DNA of 46,745 nt from a bacterium (GTDB lineage Bacteria > Desulfobacterota > Deferrisomatia > Deferrisomatales > Deferrisomataceae): contig JALUTY010000041.1 of NCBI GenBank assembly GCA_027021615.1, forward strand, positions 1-46,745, in the 5' to 3' direction. Positions 29,985-38,283 of this stretch are shown piece after piece. The notes under the pieces were generated by a model. The model was not told the DNA's origin. It saw nothing but the letters and a program-made list of their open reading frames with translations, and did not search any database. Position 1 is the stretch's first letter. Every line of letters begins with the position of its first letter. The position numbers and the translations under genes are program-made.

Positions 29985-31582
29985 TCGGACCCGGCCTGAT
30001 CATCATTCCTCCGGTGGCCAAGCCCACCGAGCCCACCCCCGGCGCCCTGGCCGTGGCGACTTACCTGCGCGGCCGGGGGATGGACGCAGAGGTGCTGGAC
30101 CTGAACCTCGCGTTCCACCGACACCTGTGGTCGGCCCCGGCCAGAACGGGCACGGGGAGGGGGCCGGGGGCCACCCGGGCCCGGCGGGCCCGAACCCGGT
30201 CGCCCCGGGCCGCGGCCGCCTTGGCAGGTCCGGAGGGGTACCGAGACGCCATGGCATACCGGCAGGCCCTGGCAGACCTGCTCCTCGCCTACCGGGCCAG
30301 CGGGGATGCCCTGGGCGTGCGTCTGAGCCCGGCCGACCTGGAGATACCCGGATGGTCGCCCCTGGCGTCCGGGCACCTGGCTCGGGCGGCCCGGGACCCC
30401 GGCACGCTCCCCATCGGGGGGCTGCTCCTCCCCCTGGCCCGGCGGGTCCTGGAACAGGATCCGTCCTGGATCGGGGTGTCCGTGACGTTCCTCAGCCAAG
30501 CCCTGCCCGCCTTCGGTTTGGCGGGGTGGCTGCGCCGGGAGGGGTTTCAGGGGCGCCTGGTCCTCGGCGGGGCCCTGGTCGGGGCGTGGAGACGCCGGCT
30601 CGGGCCGGGCTCCTTGGTGTTCCGGTGCTGGGACGCGCTGGTGGCTGGCCCGGGGGAGGCCGCGGCCGAGGCCCTGGCTCGGGGGGTGTGGGACGCCCCC
30701 GGCGTCATGGCCCCGGCCCGGGGGGTGTGGCGTCCTCCGGGCCCGCTGCCGAACGACTGGGCCTCCCATCCGCCCCCGGCCCGGCCGGAACCCGGGTACT
30801 TGGCGCCGGGCCCCGTGGCCCCTCTGGCGCTCAGCCGAGGGTGCTACTGGAGGCGGTGTGCCTTCTGCCCCGAGGCAACCCAGGGAGGGCCGCCGTTTCG
30901 CGCGGCCAACCCCACACGGGCGGTCGCTGCCGCGGCCCTCCCCCAGTACTCGTGGGTACACCTAACGGACGAGGCCGTCCCGCCCCGGACCTTGGCGGCA
31001 CTGGCAAGGGCGGCCCCAGGCGAACGTCCTCCTTGGTACGGGTTCGTCCGCCCCGAGCCCGCCCTCCTGGATCCCCGGCTTGCCCGGGGCCTGGCCGCCG
31101 GAGGCTGCCGACTCCTTCGGCTCGGGGTCGAGTCGGCGTGTCAGGCCTTGCTCGACCGGGCCGGAAAGGGAACCCGCGCCGAGCACCTGGGCCCGATCCT
31201 CCGCAACCTGCGGGGCGCCGGCATCCGGACCCACGTGTACCTCCTGTTCGGCCTCCCCGGCCAGACCCTGACCGAGGCCGAGGGCACCCTGGAGTGGGTT
31301 CGACACCACGCCGACGCGATCACGTTCCTGAACCTGGCCCTGTTCCACCTGCCCGGGGGCAGTCGGTGGGAAGCCGAGCTGTCCGGTCGGGGGCTCCTGG
31401 GAGACCACCCGCCGGAGGAGGACCTGTCCCTGTACCGGCCGTTCGACGATCCGAAATGGCCCCGGCGCGACGTGCGACGGTTTTTGGCCGACGCGCGCAC
31501 CGATCCCCTGCTGGGGAAGATTCTTCGACGTACTCCCGCCGGCCTCACCGCCAACCACGCCCCGTTCGTCCCCCTGGATTGA
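29981..31582 (+). CDS. B12-binding-type radical SAM protein
   Basis: The 533-residue protein starts at a GTG overlapping the gltB stop (GTGA). The N-terminus (LIIIPPVAKPTEPTPGALAV) resembles the cobalamin-binding-like domain of class B radical SAM enzymes, though no DxHxxG cobalamin motif is seen. The radical SAM site is RGCYWRRCAFC (C288, C293, C296), a CX4CX2C spacing rather than CX3CX2C. The SAM-binding core follows (LRLGVESACQALLDRAGKGT, then THVYLLFGLPGQT). The substrate is unknown. Translational coupling to gltB suggests coexpression with ammonia assimilation. Confidence 0.88.
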   Translation: MIGPGLIIIPPVAKPTEPTPGALAVATYLRGRGMDAEVLDLNLAFHRHLWSAPARTGTGRGPGATRARRARTRSPRAAAALAGPEGYRDAMAYRQALADLLLAYRASGDALGVRLSPADLEIPGWSPLASGHLARAARDPGTLPIGGLLLPLARRVLEQDPSWIGVSVTFLSQALPAFGLAGWLRREGFQGRLVLGGALVGAWRRRLGPGSLVFRCWDALVAGPGEAAAEALARGVWDAPGVMAPARGVWRPPGPLPNDWASHPPPARPEPGYLAPGPVAPLALSRGCYWRRCAFCPEATQGGPPFRAANPTRAVAAAALPQYSWVHLTDEAVPPRTLAALARAAPGERPPWYGFVRPEPALLDPRLARGLAAGGCRLLRLGVESACQALLDRAGKGTRAEHLGPILRNLRGAGIRTHVYLLFGLPGQTLTEAEGTLEWVRHHADAITFLNLALFHLPGGSRWEAELSGRGLLGDHPPEEDLSLYRPFDDPKWPRRDVRRFLADARTDPLLGKILRRTPAGLTANHAPFVPLD

Positions 31583-31607
31583 AGACCGTCAGACCCCGTG
31601 CTAGGGT
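31579..31607 (+). promoter_or_regulatory. Sigma-70-type promoter for the solute-binding protein/HD-GYP pair
   Basis: TTGAAG (31579-31584) and TAGGGT (31602-31607) are 17 bases apart and overlap the end of the radical SAM gene. They predict a start about 50 bases before the GTG of the lipoprotein gene. Confidence 0.5.
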
Positions 31608-31662
31608 AGCCCGCGTTTCGTGATCTCCGTTGCAAGGGGGGTTGGAAAGGACCGTCCACCCC

Positions 31663-32517
31663 GTGCGCAGACTCCTGCTTCTCGTCGCCGCGTTCCTCCT
31701 GCCCGGGGCCGCGGCGTTTTTCGCCTGCACCCGTGCCGACGAGACCCCGGCCGGGCCGGCCGATCTGCCCCCCGAGCCCGAGATCCGGGTCTCGGGCTCG
31801 GAGACGGCGTTCCCGGTTCTGGAACGCCTGATCCAGGTCTACACCGGGGAGAACCCCCGGGCGAGGGTCCGGATCCTGCCGGGCACCAGCACGGCCGGGG
31901 GCGTGGCCGGCGTGCGCTCCGGAGCCCTCGACCTGGGCACCTGCTCGCGGCCGCTGCGGCGGGACGAGACCGCGGGCCTGGCTTACCACCTCCTGGGGTA
32001 CGACCCTATCGCGTTCGCCGTCCACCCCGCGGGTGGGGCCCCCAAGCTCGGCGCCGAAACGGTACGCGAGATCTACGGGGGATCGATCCGCAACTGGGCC
32101 CAGGTGGACGGGGTGGACCACGAGATCCTGCCCCTGGACCGGAGGCCCGACCAAAGCGTCCGTCGAGCCCTCATGGAGGGGTTCTTCGGACCCGGGTTCC
32201 AGATGAGCGAGGCCGCCGTGGTGCTGGACCGGCCGGCCGACATGACCCGGGCCCTGGCCACTACGCCTTACACCATCGGGTATGCCGGCCGGGCCGAGCT
32301 ACGCAGTCTGGGCCTGGAGGTGCGCACGGTCCCCCCTGGGGGCCGATGGCCACGGCCCGACGAGGTCCGATCGGGGACGTTTCGGCTCGTCATTCCCCTG
32401 GGCGTGGTCAGCCGGCCATCACCCCGTCCGGAAGTGGCGCGATTTCTCGCCTTCTTAACGGGCTCCCGGGCCGCGGCGGTGCTCGACGCCCTAGGTGCCG
32501 TTCCGGCCGCCCCCTGA
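31663..32517 (+). CDS. PstS-like periplasmic solute-binding lipoprotein
   Basis: The 284-residue protein has a lipoprotein signal peptide (VRRLLLLVAAFLLPG, then a lipobox at AFFAC). The mature part matches the phosphate-binding-like family: VSGSETAFPVLERLI, LPGTSTAGGVAGVRSGALDLG and IYGGSIRNWAQV. It probably binds a small anion at the inner-membrane face, but the ligand is not predictable. The start is the GTG at 31663; a TTG 11 codons earlier would spoil the signal peptide. No Pst transporter is nearby. Its stop is followed after 1 base by the ATG of the HD-GYP membrane protein, which suggests it is a sensory partner. Confidence 0.85.
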   Translation: MRRLLLLVAAFLLPGAAAFFACTRADETPAGPADLPPEPEIRVSGSETAFPVLERLIQVYTGENPRARVRILPGTSTAGGVAGVRSGALDLGTCSRPLRRDETAGLAYHLLGYDPIAFAVHPAGGAPKLGAETVREIYGGSIRNWAQVDGVDHEILPLDRRPDQSVRRALMEGFFGPGFQMSEAAVVLDRPADMTRALATTPYTIGYAGRAELRSLGLEVRTVPPGGRWPRPDEVRSGTFRLVIPLGVVSRPSPRPEVARFLAFLTGSRAAAVLDALGAVPAAP

Positions 32518-32518
32518 G

Positions 32519-34771
32519 ATGATCCCGACACTGCGTGCCCAGATCCTTGCGGTCCCGCTCCTTCTGACGGCTCTTGCGTTCGCTGTGCTCGGTACGGCCG
32601 CCTACCGCTTCGCCTCCCGGCTCATTCTGGCCGGCGAGGACCGGGCCCTGCAGACCCAGCTGGCCCAGGCCAAGGCGTTCTTCGAAGCCCAGACCCAAGG
32701 GTTGGCGGACCGAGCCCGGGAGCTGTCGGACCGAGTGGACCTGTGGAGCCACGTGGGCCGGGAAGGGATCGATCACTCGGTGGTCCAGGACCTGCTGCCG
32801 TGGAAGGTCCGCTGGGATCTCGACTGGATCGAGCTGGTGGATCCCCAGGGCTGGGAGAGGGCTCGGATGGACGAGGCCGCGACCCCGGTCAGCGGGTTCG
32901 AACCGCCCCCCCGGGCCGAGCCCGAGGTGGAGGCCTTGGCGCGGTTGGGGCTGAGCGGCATCACGTTGGGTTCGGTGCTCCGCACCGGGGGCCGAACCCT
33001 GCTGGTGGGGGTGGCACCGGTACGGCGGCCGTCCGATGCCAGAATCACGGGCGTGCTGTTGGTGGGCCGCGGCGTCGACGGCAAGATGATGAAACGGCTC
33101 GCCCGCCTCTTGGGGACCCGGGTGGCCCTGTTCGGGCCCGGGGGAGAGCCCGTGGCACGCTCCGACCCGCGGTTCGCCCCGGACTGCGCCCGGTGCCACG
33201 GCCGGCCCGAAGCCGTGCGCACCCAAGGGTTCCACTCCACCTTCGTGGCTGTTCCTACCCGGAATCCCCTGCTACCGGGCGACCGGCGCCTCGGGATGGC
33301 CGCCCTCACCCTCGGCGGCGCCCCCTTGGGCATCCTGGTGGCCGAGCACGAACTCGCCCCGGCGTTCACCAGCCTCCGCCGGGCGGTGGCCACCATGGGG
33401 ATGGTGGCCGGTCTCTTTTTCCTGGCCGGTCTCCTGGCCCTGGACCGAGCGGTGAGGTGGATCGTGGGCCCCGTGCGCGCCCTAGCCACGGCCGCCCGGC
33501 GCCGGGCCGTCGGCGACATGACGAGCGAGGTGGCCGTGCAGGGGGCCCGGGAGATCCGCGTGCTGGCCGAGGCGTTCAACGTCATGACCCGCCGGCTGGA
33601 CCAAGCCAACCAGGAGCAGCTCGAGCTGCGGCAGGCCCTGGAGGTCCGGGTGCGGGAGCGGACCCGCGCCCTGGAGGAAGCCGTGGAGCGGCTCATCACG
33701 GTCCGGGAGCTAGGGCGCCACCTTCCCCGGACCGCGGATCCGCTGGGGGTCCTGCGGGCCGCGGTCCGGCTGGCGGCCGAGGCGGTGGGTGCCCAGAGGG
33801 CGTGCGTGCTGGCCCGGTCGGAGACGGATCCGGATCGATGGGGCATGGCGGGCGCGTACGGTCGGATCGAGCCCGCCGGCCGGGACGTCCGATTTTCTTC
33901 GGAGCTCCCCTTGGCCCAGCGGGCCACCCCCAGCGGGGTGGTGCTGGACCCTGGACCCGGCGCCGGGTTGCTCGACCCGGTATCTGGAAGCCGGGTTCGA
34001 ACCTTGGCCGCCGTTCCCATCCCACTACCCGAGCAGGATCGGCCCGAGGCCTTGCTGCTCCTCTACGATCCTGAAGGAAGGTCGGCCTTCGGCCGAAGGG
34101 ACCTGGACGTGCTCCTGCCGTTCGGCCGGGAGGTGGGAGCCGTGTACCAGACAGCCAGACTGCACCTGGCCCAACAGAGGGCAACCCTGGAGATCGTGCA
34201 GTCGCTGGTGAACGCGATCGAGGCTAAGGATCCTTACACCCGGGGTCACTCCCAAAGGGTGACCCGGCTCGCCCTGGCCACGGCCCAGGAGATGGGCCTC
34301 GGGACCCAGGCCACGGAGGTCCTCCGCCAGGCCGCCATGCTCCACGACATCGGCAAGATCGCGGTGCGCCACGAGGTGCTCCACAAGCCCTCGGGCCTCG
34401 ACCCGGATGAGATCGACCTGGTACGTCAGCACCCGCTGACCGGAGCCCGAATCCTGGAGCCGCTGTCGTGGCTCGAGGACGTGGCCCAAGTAGTGCTGCA
34501 GCACCACGAACGGCCCGACGGGAAAGGCTACCCCTTGGGGATCGGGGGAGGGGACCTGCGGGTGGAGAGTCGGATCCTGGCCGTGGCGGACGCCTACGAC
34601 GCGATGACAAGCGACCGCCCCTACCGCCGAGGGCTCGGTCGGGGCGAGGCCCTGGCCGAGCTGTACAAAGGGGCCGGGACCCAGTTCGACCCTGCCGCCG
34701 TGGGGGCCCTAGAGGAGGTCCTTCACGGCGAAGACTTTAAGAACCACCCGGGCCGGGGGGCCACAGCCTGA
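32519..34771 (+). CDS. Membrane HD-GYP protein with CxxCH periplasmic sensor, HAMP and GAF
   Basis: The 750-residue protein has TM1 (about 5-25), a periplasmic sensor (about 30-285) and TM2 (about 290-310). HAMP (about 315-370), coiled coil, GAF (about 405-555) and HD-GYP (about 565-740) follow. Within the sensor, Cys223-Ala-Arg-Cys226-His227 is a c-type haem attachment motif. The HD-GYP core is intact: HDIGKIAVRHEVL and HHERPDGKGYPLG. It should hydrolyse c-di-GMP in response to a redox, gas or ligand signal, perhaps through the adjacent lipoprotein. There is no clear SD, so translation is probably coupled. Its 3' end overlaps the convergent MBL gene by 35 bases. Confidence 0.9.
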   Translation: MIPTLRAQILAVPLLLTALAFAVLGTAAYRFASRLILAGEDRALQTQLAQAKAFFEAQTQGLADRARELSDRVDLWSHVGREGIDHSVVQDLLPWKVRWDLDWIELVDPQGWERARMDEAATPVSGFEPPPRAEPEVEALARLGLSGITLGSVLRTGGRTLLVGVAPVRRPSDARITGVLLVGRGVDGKMMKRLARLLGTRVALFGPGGEPVARSDPRFAPDCARCHGRPEAVRTQGFHSTFVAVPTRNPLLPGDRRLGMAALTLGGAPLGILVAEHELAPAFTSLRRAVATMGMVAGLFFLAGLLALDRAVRWIVGPVRALATAARRRAVGDMTSEVAVQGAREIRVLAEAFNVMTRRLDQANQEQLELRQALEVRVRERTRALEEAVERLITVRELGRHLPRTADPLGVLRAAVRLAAEAVGAQRACVLARSETDPDRWGMAGAYGRIEPAGRDVRFSSELPLAQRATPSGVVLDPGPGAGLLDPVSGSRVRTLAAVPIPLPEQDRPEALLLLYDPEGRSAFGRRDLDVLLPFGREVGAVYQTARLHLAQQRATLEIVQSLVNAIEAKDPYTRGHSQRVTRLALATAQEMGLGTQATEVLRQAAMLHDIGKIAVRHEVLHKPSGLDPDEIDLVRQHPLTGARILEPLSWLEDVAQVVLQHHERPDGKGYPLGIGGGDLRVESRILAVADAYDAMTSDRPYRRGLGRGEALAELYKGAGTQFDPAAVGALEEVLHGEDFKNHPGRGATA

Positions 34772-35531
34772 GCCCGTCCCGGGCCACCACCACCGGCCCC
34801 TCGAAGGCCTTGCGGGCATGGCGGGCCGGGGCGGCGCGGTCGGCCGACGGGTACAGGTGGTGGAGCACAAGACGCCCCGCCCCGGCCTCCCGGGCCAGGG
34901 CCCCCGCCTGGCGGGCCGTCAGGTGCCGGTCGAAGGCCTCGCCTTCCGGCAGGCTCGCCTCGGCGACGAGGAGGTCCGCCCCTCGGGCAAACCCGGCGAG
35001 CGCGGGATGAGGGCCGGTGTCCCCGGTGAACACCGCGCTGAACCCCTTGCGTTCCCACCGCAGGGCGAGGCTCGACGGATGGTGGGCCGCCGGGGCGGTG
35101 CGCACCTGCCAGGGCCCCAGTCCGAACGTGGCAAGCGGCCTCACCTCCTTCCACTCCAGGCGGTACCCTGCGGGCTCGATCCACCCCTCGTAGGCCCGGT
35201 CCAGGGCCTTCCGGAACCCTTCCAACCCCGGCCCCCCCAACAAGGCCAAGGGTCGGATCCGGGGAGCCTCGTCGTACCGGGCCGCGAACAGCAGGGAGAC
35301 CAGCTCTGCCGTGTGGTCCGGATGGAGGTGAGTGAACACGACCGCGTTCAGCTCGGTGTGGCGCACTCCGGCCGCAAGGAGCCCATGGAGTGCCCCCAGG
35401 CCCAGGTCTACAGCCACCCGGAACCCCTCACACTCCAGCAAGGTGCAGGGCCCCCGCCGGTCCAAGCGGGGCACGCAGGTCCCGGTGCCCACGGCCACGA
35501 TGCGGGGCACCGACGTCGTCGTCAGGGGCAT
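34737..35531 (-). CDS. Metallo-beta-lactamase-fold hydrolase (RNase Z-like)
   Basis: The 264-residue protein has the MBL signature FTHLHPDHT, giving metal ligands His68, His70, Asp72 and His73. Later ligands are seen in AAHHPSSLALRW, FTGDTGPHP and LVLHHLYPS. The overall pattern is closest to RNase Z/phosphodiesterase-type members, but the substrate is unknown and the tRNase Z exosite arm is not evident. The start MPLTTTSVPRIVAVGTGTC is the only reasonable ATG. It converges on the HD-GYP gene with a 35-base overlap, and is 42 bases downstream of the flavodoxin-fold gene on the same strand. Confidence 0.85.
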   Translation of the reverse strand: MPLTTTSVPRIVAVGTGTCVPRLDRRGPCTLLECEGFRVAVDLGLGALHGLLAAGVRHTELNAVVFTHLHPDHTAELVSLLFAARYDEAPRIRPLALLGGPGLEGFRKALDRAYEGWIEPAGYRLEWKEVRPLATFGLGPWQVRTAPAAHHPSSLALRWERKGFSAVFTGDTGPHPALAGFARGADLLVAEASLPEGEAFDRHLTARQAGALAREAGAGRLVLHHLYPSADRAAPARHARKAFEGPVVVARDGLRLWPPGPGGS

Positions 35532-35573
35532 GGCTTCAGTGCCGTGGGGGCAGCACCCCGGCCGGGGCAGGCT

Positions 35574-36059
35574 CTACCCCGCCCCGAGCCGCCGGGCCAC
35601 GTCCGCCACCCGGGCCCCCAAGAGTTCGCCGGCCCGCTCGTCATCCGCGGACGGAGCTCCCAGGCAGGCCACCCCGTAGTGCCCCCCCGTCTCGATGGGG
35701 TCGCCCACCACCACCATCTCGTGGATCAGAAAGGCCATCAGCATGCTGAGCAGGGTGGTCTCCTTGCCCCCGGTGTGGTGGCCGCCGGTGGTGAACGCAG
35801 CGCCCACCTTGTTGCGCAGCTTTCGCCGGGCCCCCACGCTCCGGTCGATCAGATCCTTCATCTCGGCGGTGACCGTTCCGAAGTACACGGGGCTGCCCAG
35901 GACGATGCCGTCGGCCGCCAGAAGATCCTCCTTCGTGGTATCGGAGGCCCGCTTGCACACCACCCGGGCCCCTGCCTGTTCAGCCCCCCTGGCCACGGCC
36001 CGGGCCAACTTCTCGGTGTTTCCGGAACGGCTGGAGTACGACACCAGGATCTGGACCAT
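35574..36059 (-). CDS. Flavodoxin-fold (WrbA/NADPH:quinone reductase-like) protein
   Basis: The 161-residue FMN-binding protein begins [19 protein letters not shown], whose SSRSGNTE loop binds the FMN phosphate. [19 protein letters not shown] and [14 protein letters not shown] match WrbA-like family members. It probably transfers electrons from NAD(P)H to quinones or an unknown acceptor. A strong GAGGAGG SD precedes the ATG. It is divergent from purM and cotranscribed with the MBL-fold gene, a pairing that does not itself reveal function. Confidence 0.88.
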   Translation of the reverse strand: MVQILVSYSSRSGNTEKLARAVARGAEQAGARVVCKRASDTTKEDLLAADGIVLGSPVYFGTVTAEMKDLIDRSVGARRKLRNKVGAAFTTGGHHTGGKETTLLSMLMAFLIHEMVVVGDPIETGGHYGVACLGAPSADDERAGELLGARVADVARRLGAG

Positions 36060-36187
36060 GGGAAATCCTCCTCGTGGTTCTCGGCCGAAAGGACGCGCCA
36101 CGTCACGGGGCCGGCAGCACGGTCGACGTGCGGGAATCGATGGCATTGTACGGACGGCGCCGGAACCCGGCAACCGGGGTAGGCAGA

Positions 36188-36216
36188 TTGACACCCCCGG
36201 GGGCTTTGGCTAGGCT
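36188..36216 (+). promoter_or_regulatory. Sigma-70-type promoter of purM-purN
   Basis: A consensus TTGACA (36188-36193) and TAGGCT (36211-36216) are separated by exactly 17 bases, upstream of purM. The predicted start leaves a leader of about 30 bases before the GTG at 36254. I saw no purine riboswitch in that space. Confidence 0.7.
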
Positions 36217-36253
36217 ACCGGCTTCGTTTTCGGGGGGGTTGGGAGGTGAACCC

Positions 36254-37300
36254 GTGAAGAAACCCCTGACCTACCGGGATGCGGGAGTGGACATCGACGC
36301 GGCCAACGGTCTGGTGGATCGGATCCGCGAGTTCGTGAAGCCCACCCTTCGGCCCGAGGTGATGAGCGACGTGGGCGGGTTCGGCGCGGCCGTTTCCTTG
36401 GCCGAGTTCCCGCTGGAGAACCCCGTGCTCGTGAGCGCCACGGACGGGGTCGGCACCAAGCTGAGGATCGCGTTCCAGACCGGGGTCCACGACACGGTGG
36501 GCATCGATCTGGTGGCCATGTGCGCCAACGACGTTGTGGTCCAGGGCGCAGAGCCCCTGTTCTTCCTGGATTACTTCGCCACGGGCCGGTTGGAGCCGGG
36601 CGTGGCCGAGACCGTGATCCGGGGCATTGCGGCGGGCTGCCAGGAGGCCCGGTGCAGCCTGGTGGGGGGTGAGACCGCCGAACTGCCGGGCATGTATCCC
36701 GAAGGGGAGTACGACCTGGCCGGGTTCTGCGTGGGCGTGGTGGATCGAGATCGGATGATCGACGGATCGAGCATCACGGTGGGAGATCGGATCATTGGGT
36801 TGGGCTCCACGGGGCTCCACAGCAACGGGTACTCGCTGGCCCGCAAGATCCTTCTCGAAGGAAGCCGGTTCGGCCTGGATCACGTGTTCCCCGAGTTGGG
36901 GCGCCCCCTGGGGGAGGTGCTCCTCACCCCCACCCGCATCTACGTGCGCACCGTGCTGAACCTTATGCGGGACTTCACGGTAAAGGGCATGGCCCACATC
37001 ACGGGAGGGGGCATCCCCGAGAACCTGCCCCGCATTCTCCCCCATGGATGCCGGGCCGTGGTGGACCGAGGCGCCTGGGAGATGCCTCCGTTGTTCCGGC
37101 TGCTCCAGGAGCTGGGCCCCGTTCCCGAGGAGGAGATGTACCGCACGTTCAACTGCGGCGTGGGCCTGGTGGTGATCGTGCCCCCCGAGGAGGAGGAGGA
37201 GACCCTGGCCCGTCTCGTGGCCCTGGGCGAAACCGCGTGGGTCATCGGCACCATTGAGGAGCGGGCCGAGGATCAGTCCCCCCTGGAGTGGGCCGCGTGA
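36254..37300 (+). CDS. purM: Phosphoribosylformylglycinamidine cyclo-ligase (AIR synthetase)
   Basis: The 348-residue enzyme closes the imidazole ring of purines using ATP. Diagnostic segments are [69 protein letters not shown] and [15 protein letters not shown]. It starts at a GTG (protein [11 protein letters not shown]) with GGGAGG upstream. An in-frame upstream ATG would precede the promoter and is rejected. It overlaps purN by 4 bases as GTGA, the usual purM-purN pair. Confidence 0.96.
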   Translation: MKKPLTYRDAGVDIDAANGLVDRIREFVKPTLRPEVMSDVGGFGAAVSLAEFPLENPVLVSATDGVGTKLRIAFQTGVHDTVGIDLVAMCANDVVVQGAEPLFFLDYFATGRLEPGVAETVIRGIAAGCQEARCSLVGGETAELPGMYPEGEYDLAGFCVGVVDRDRMIDGSSITVGDRIIGLGSTGLHSNGYSLARKILLEGSRFGLDHVFPELGRPLGEVLLTPTRIYVRTVLNLMRDFTVKGMAHITGGGIPENLPRILPHGCRAVVDRGAWEMPPLFRLLQELGPVPEEEMYRTFNCGVGLVVIVPPEEEEETLARLVALGETAWVIGTIEERAEDQSPLEWAA

Positions 37301-37950
37301 GCCTGCGGCTCGGGGTGCTCGTGTCGGGCAGCGGCTCGAACCTCCAGGCCATCCTGGACGCGAGCCGCGAAGGCCAGCTGGACGCCGAGGTCCGGGTGGT
37401 GGTGAGCGATAGCCCCGGGGCCTACGGGCTGGAGCGGGCCCGCCGGGCCGACGTGCCGGCCCGGGTGGTGCCCTGGGAGCCCGGCCGGCCCCGTCAGGAG
37501 CACGACCGGGCGGTGGTCGAGGTGCTGCGCGGCCACGGGGTGGACACCGTGGTCCTGGCCGGGTACATGCGCCTCGTCACCGGCGAACTGCTGGCCGCGT
37601 TCCCCGGCCGGGTCGTGAACATCCATCCGGCCCTGCTGCCGGCGTTCCCGGGGTTGCACGTGCACGAGAAGGTGCTGGCCCACGGGGCCAAGTTCTCGGG
37701 GTGCACGGTCCACTTCGTGGACGAGGGCACCGACACCGGCCCCATCATCTGCCAGGCCGTGGTGCCCGTGCGCGACGACGACACCCCGGAGACGCTCGCC
37801 GCCCGGATCCTCCGGGAGGAGCACCGGATCTATCCCCAGGCCCTCCAGTACCTGGCCGAGGGCCGCCTGCGGGTGGAGGGCCGCCGGGTGTTTCTGGACC
37901 CGTCGAGCCCGGGCTCGGGCACTCTCCACAACCCCAGCGTCCGGTTCTGA
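37297..37950 (+). CDS. purN: Phosphoribosylglycinamide formyltransferase
   Basis: The 217-residue enzyme transfers a formyl group from 10-formyl-THF to GAR in purine synthesis. Motifs: [15 protein letters not shown] for the phosphate site, [14 protein letters not shown] with the catalytic Asn and His, and [13 protein letters not shown] with the catalytic Asp. The GTG start overlaps the purM stop (GTGA). An in-frame GTG three codons earlier is less likely because it lacks the overlap. It is the last gene before a 333-base repeat-bearing gap. Confidence 0.95.
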   Translation: MSLRLGVLVSGSGSNLQAILDASREGQLDAEVRVVVSDSPGAYGLERARRADVPARVVPWEPGRPRQEHDRAVVEVLRGHGVDTVVLAGYMRLVTGELLAAFPGRVVNIHPALLPAFPGLHVHEKVLAHGAKFSGCTVHFVDEGTDTGPIICQAVVPVRDDDTPETLAARILREEHRIYPQALQYLAEGRLRVEGRRVFLDPSSPGSGTLHNPSVRF

Positions 37951-37960
37951 GCGCTAACTT

Positions 37961-38002
37961 CGGTCTACGCTCGTCGGTCTACGGTCAACGGTCGCCGGTC
38001 TG
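37961..38002. repeat. Six degenerate 7-base tandem repeats
   Basis: Consecutive heptamers CGGTCTA, CGCTCGT, CGGTCTA, CGGTCAA, CGGTCGC and CGGTCTG start 11 bases after the purN stop. They are non-coding and too short and irregular to be a CRISPR array. Function unknown. Confidence 0.6.
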
Positions 38003-38048
38003 GGGCCCTCGGCCCGCCGGGCGACTCTCGAACCGCGCCAAAGCTCGG

Positions 38049-38200
38049 GGGGCATGGGTTTCAGGGGCCAGAATTCAGAAGTCGGTGGACAAGGAGAAGG
38101 CTCTTCGGTCCCCCGAGAGGACCGCCCCGGGAACCTAAACTGCTTTTCGGGATTTCCTGTCTCCTGTCCGCTGAATTCCGGTTCCTGGAACCCATGCCCC
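38049..38200. repeat. Imperfect palindromic element with arms of about 52 bases
   Basis: The left arm (38049-38100) and the reverse complement of the right arm (38149-38200) share GGGCATGGGTT, CAGG, GAATTCAG and GGACA-GGAGA blocks in the same order with scattered mismatches. They flank a 48-base centre. This could be a repetitive extragenic element or a transposon remnant folding into a long hairpin. The remaining parts of the 37951-38283 gap contain no gene or terminator I can support. Confidence 0.5.
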
Positions 38201-38283
38201 GCCGCCGGCAATGGCCCCAGACCAGCGGAAGTTACCCTTCCCCGTTGCCCGGCCCTGCAGGGCCTGTGAGGGACCGTCAAGGG

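Noticed and set aside
29944-31623. A second 559-codon frame overlapping the radical SAM gene on the same strand
   Set aside because: It is a Gly/Pro/Arg-rich out-of-frame shadow with no motif, whereas the chosen frame carries the radical SAM site.
37961-38002. CRISPR array
   Set aside because: The units are only 7 bases, degenerate and contiguous with no spacers, and no cas genes are nearby.
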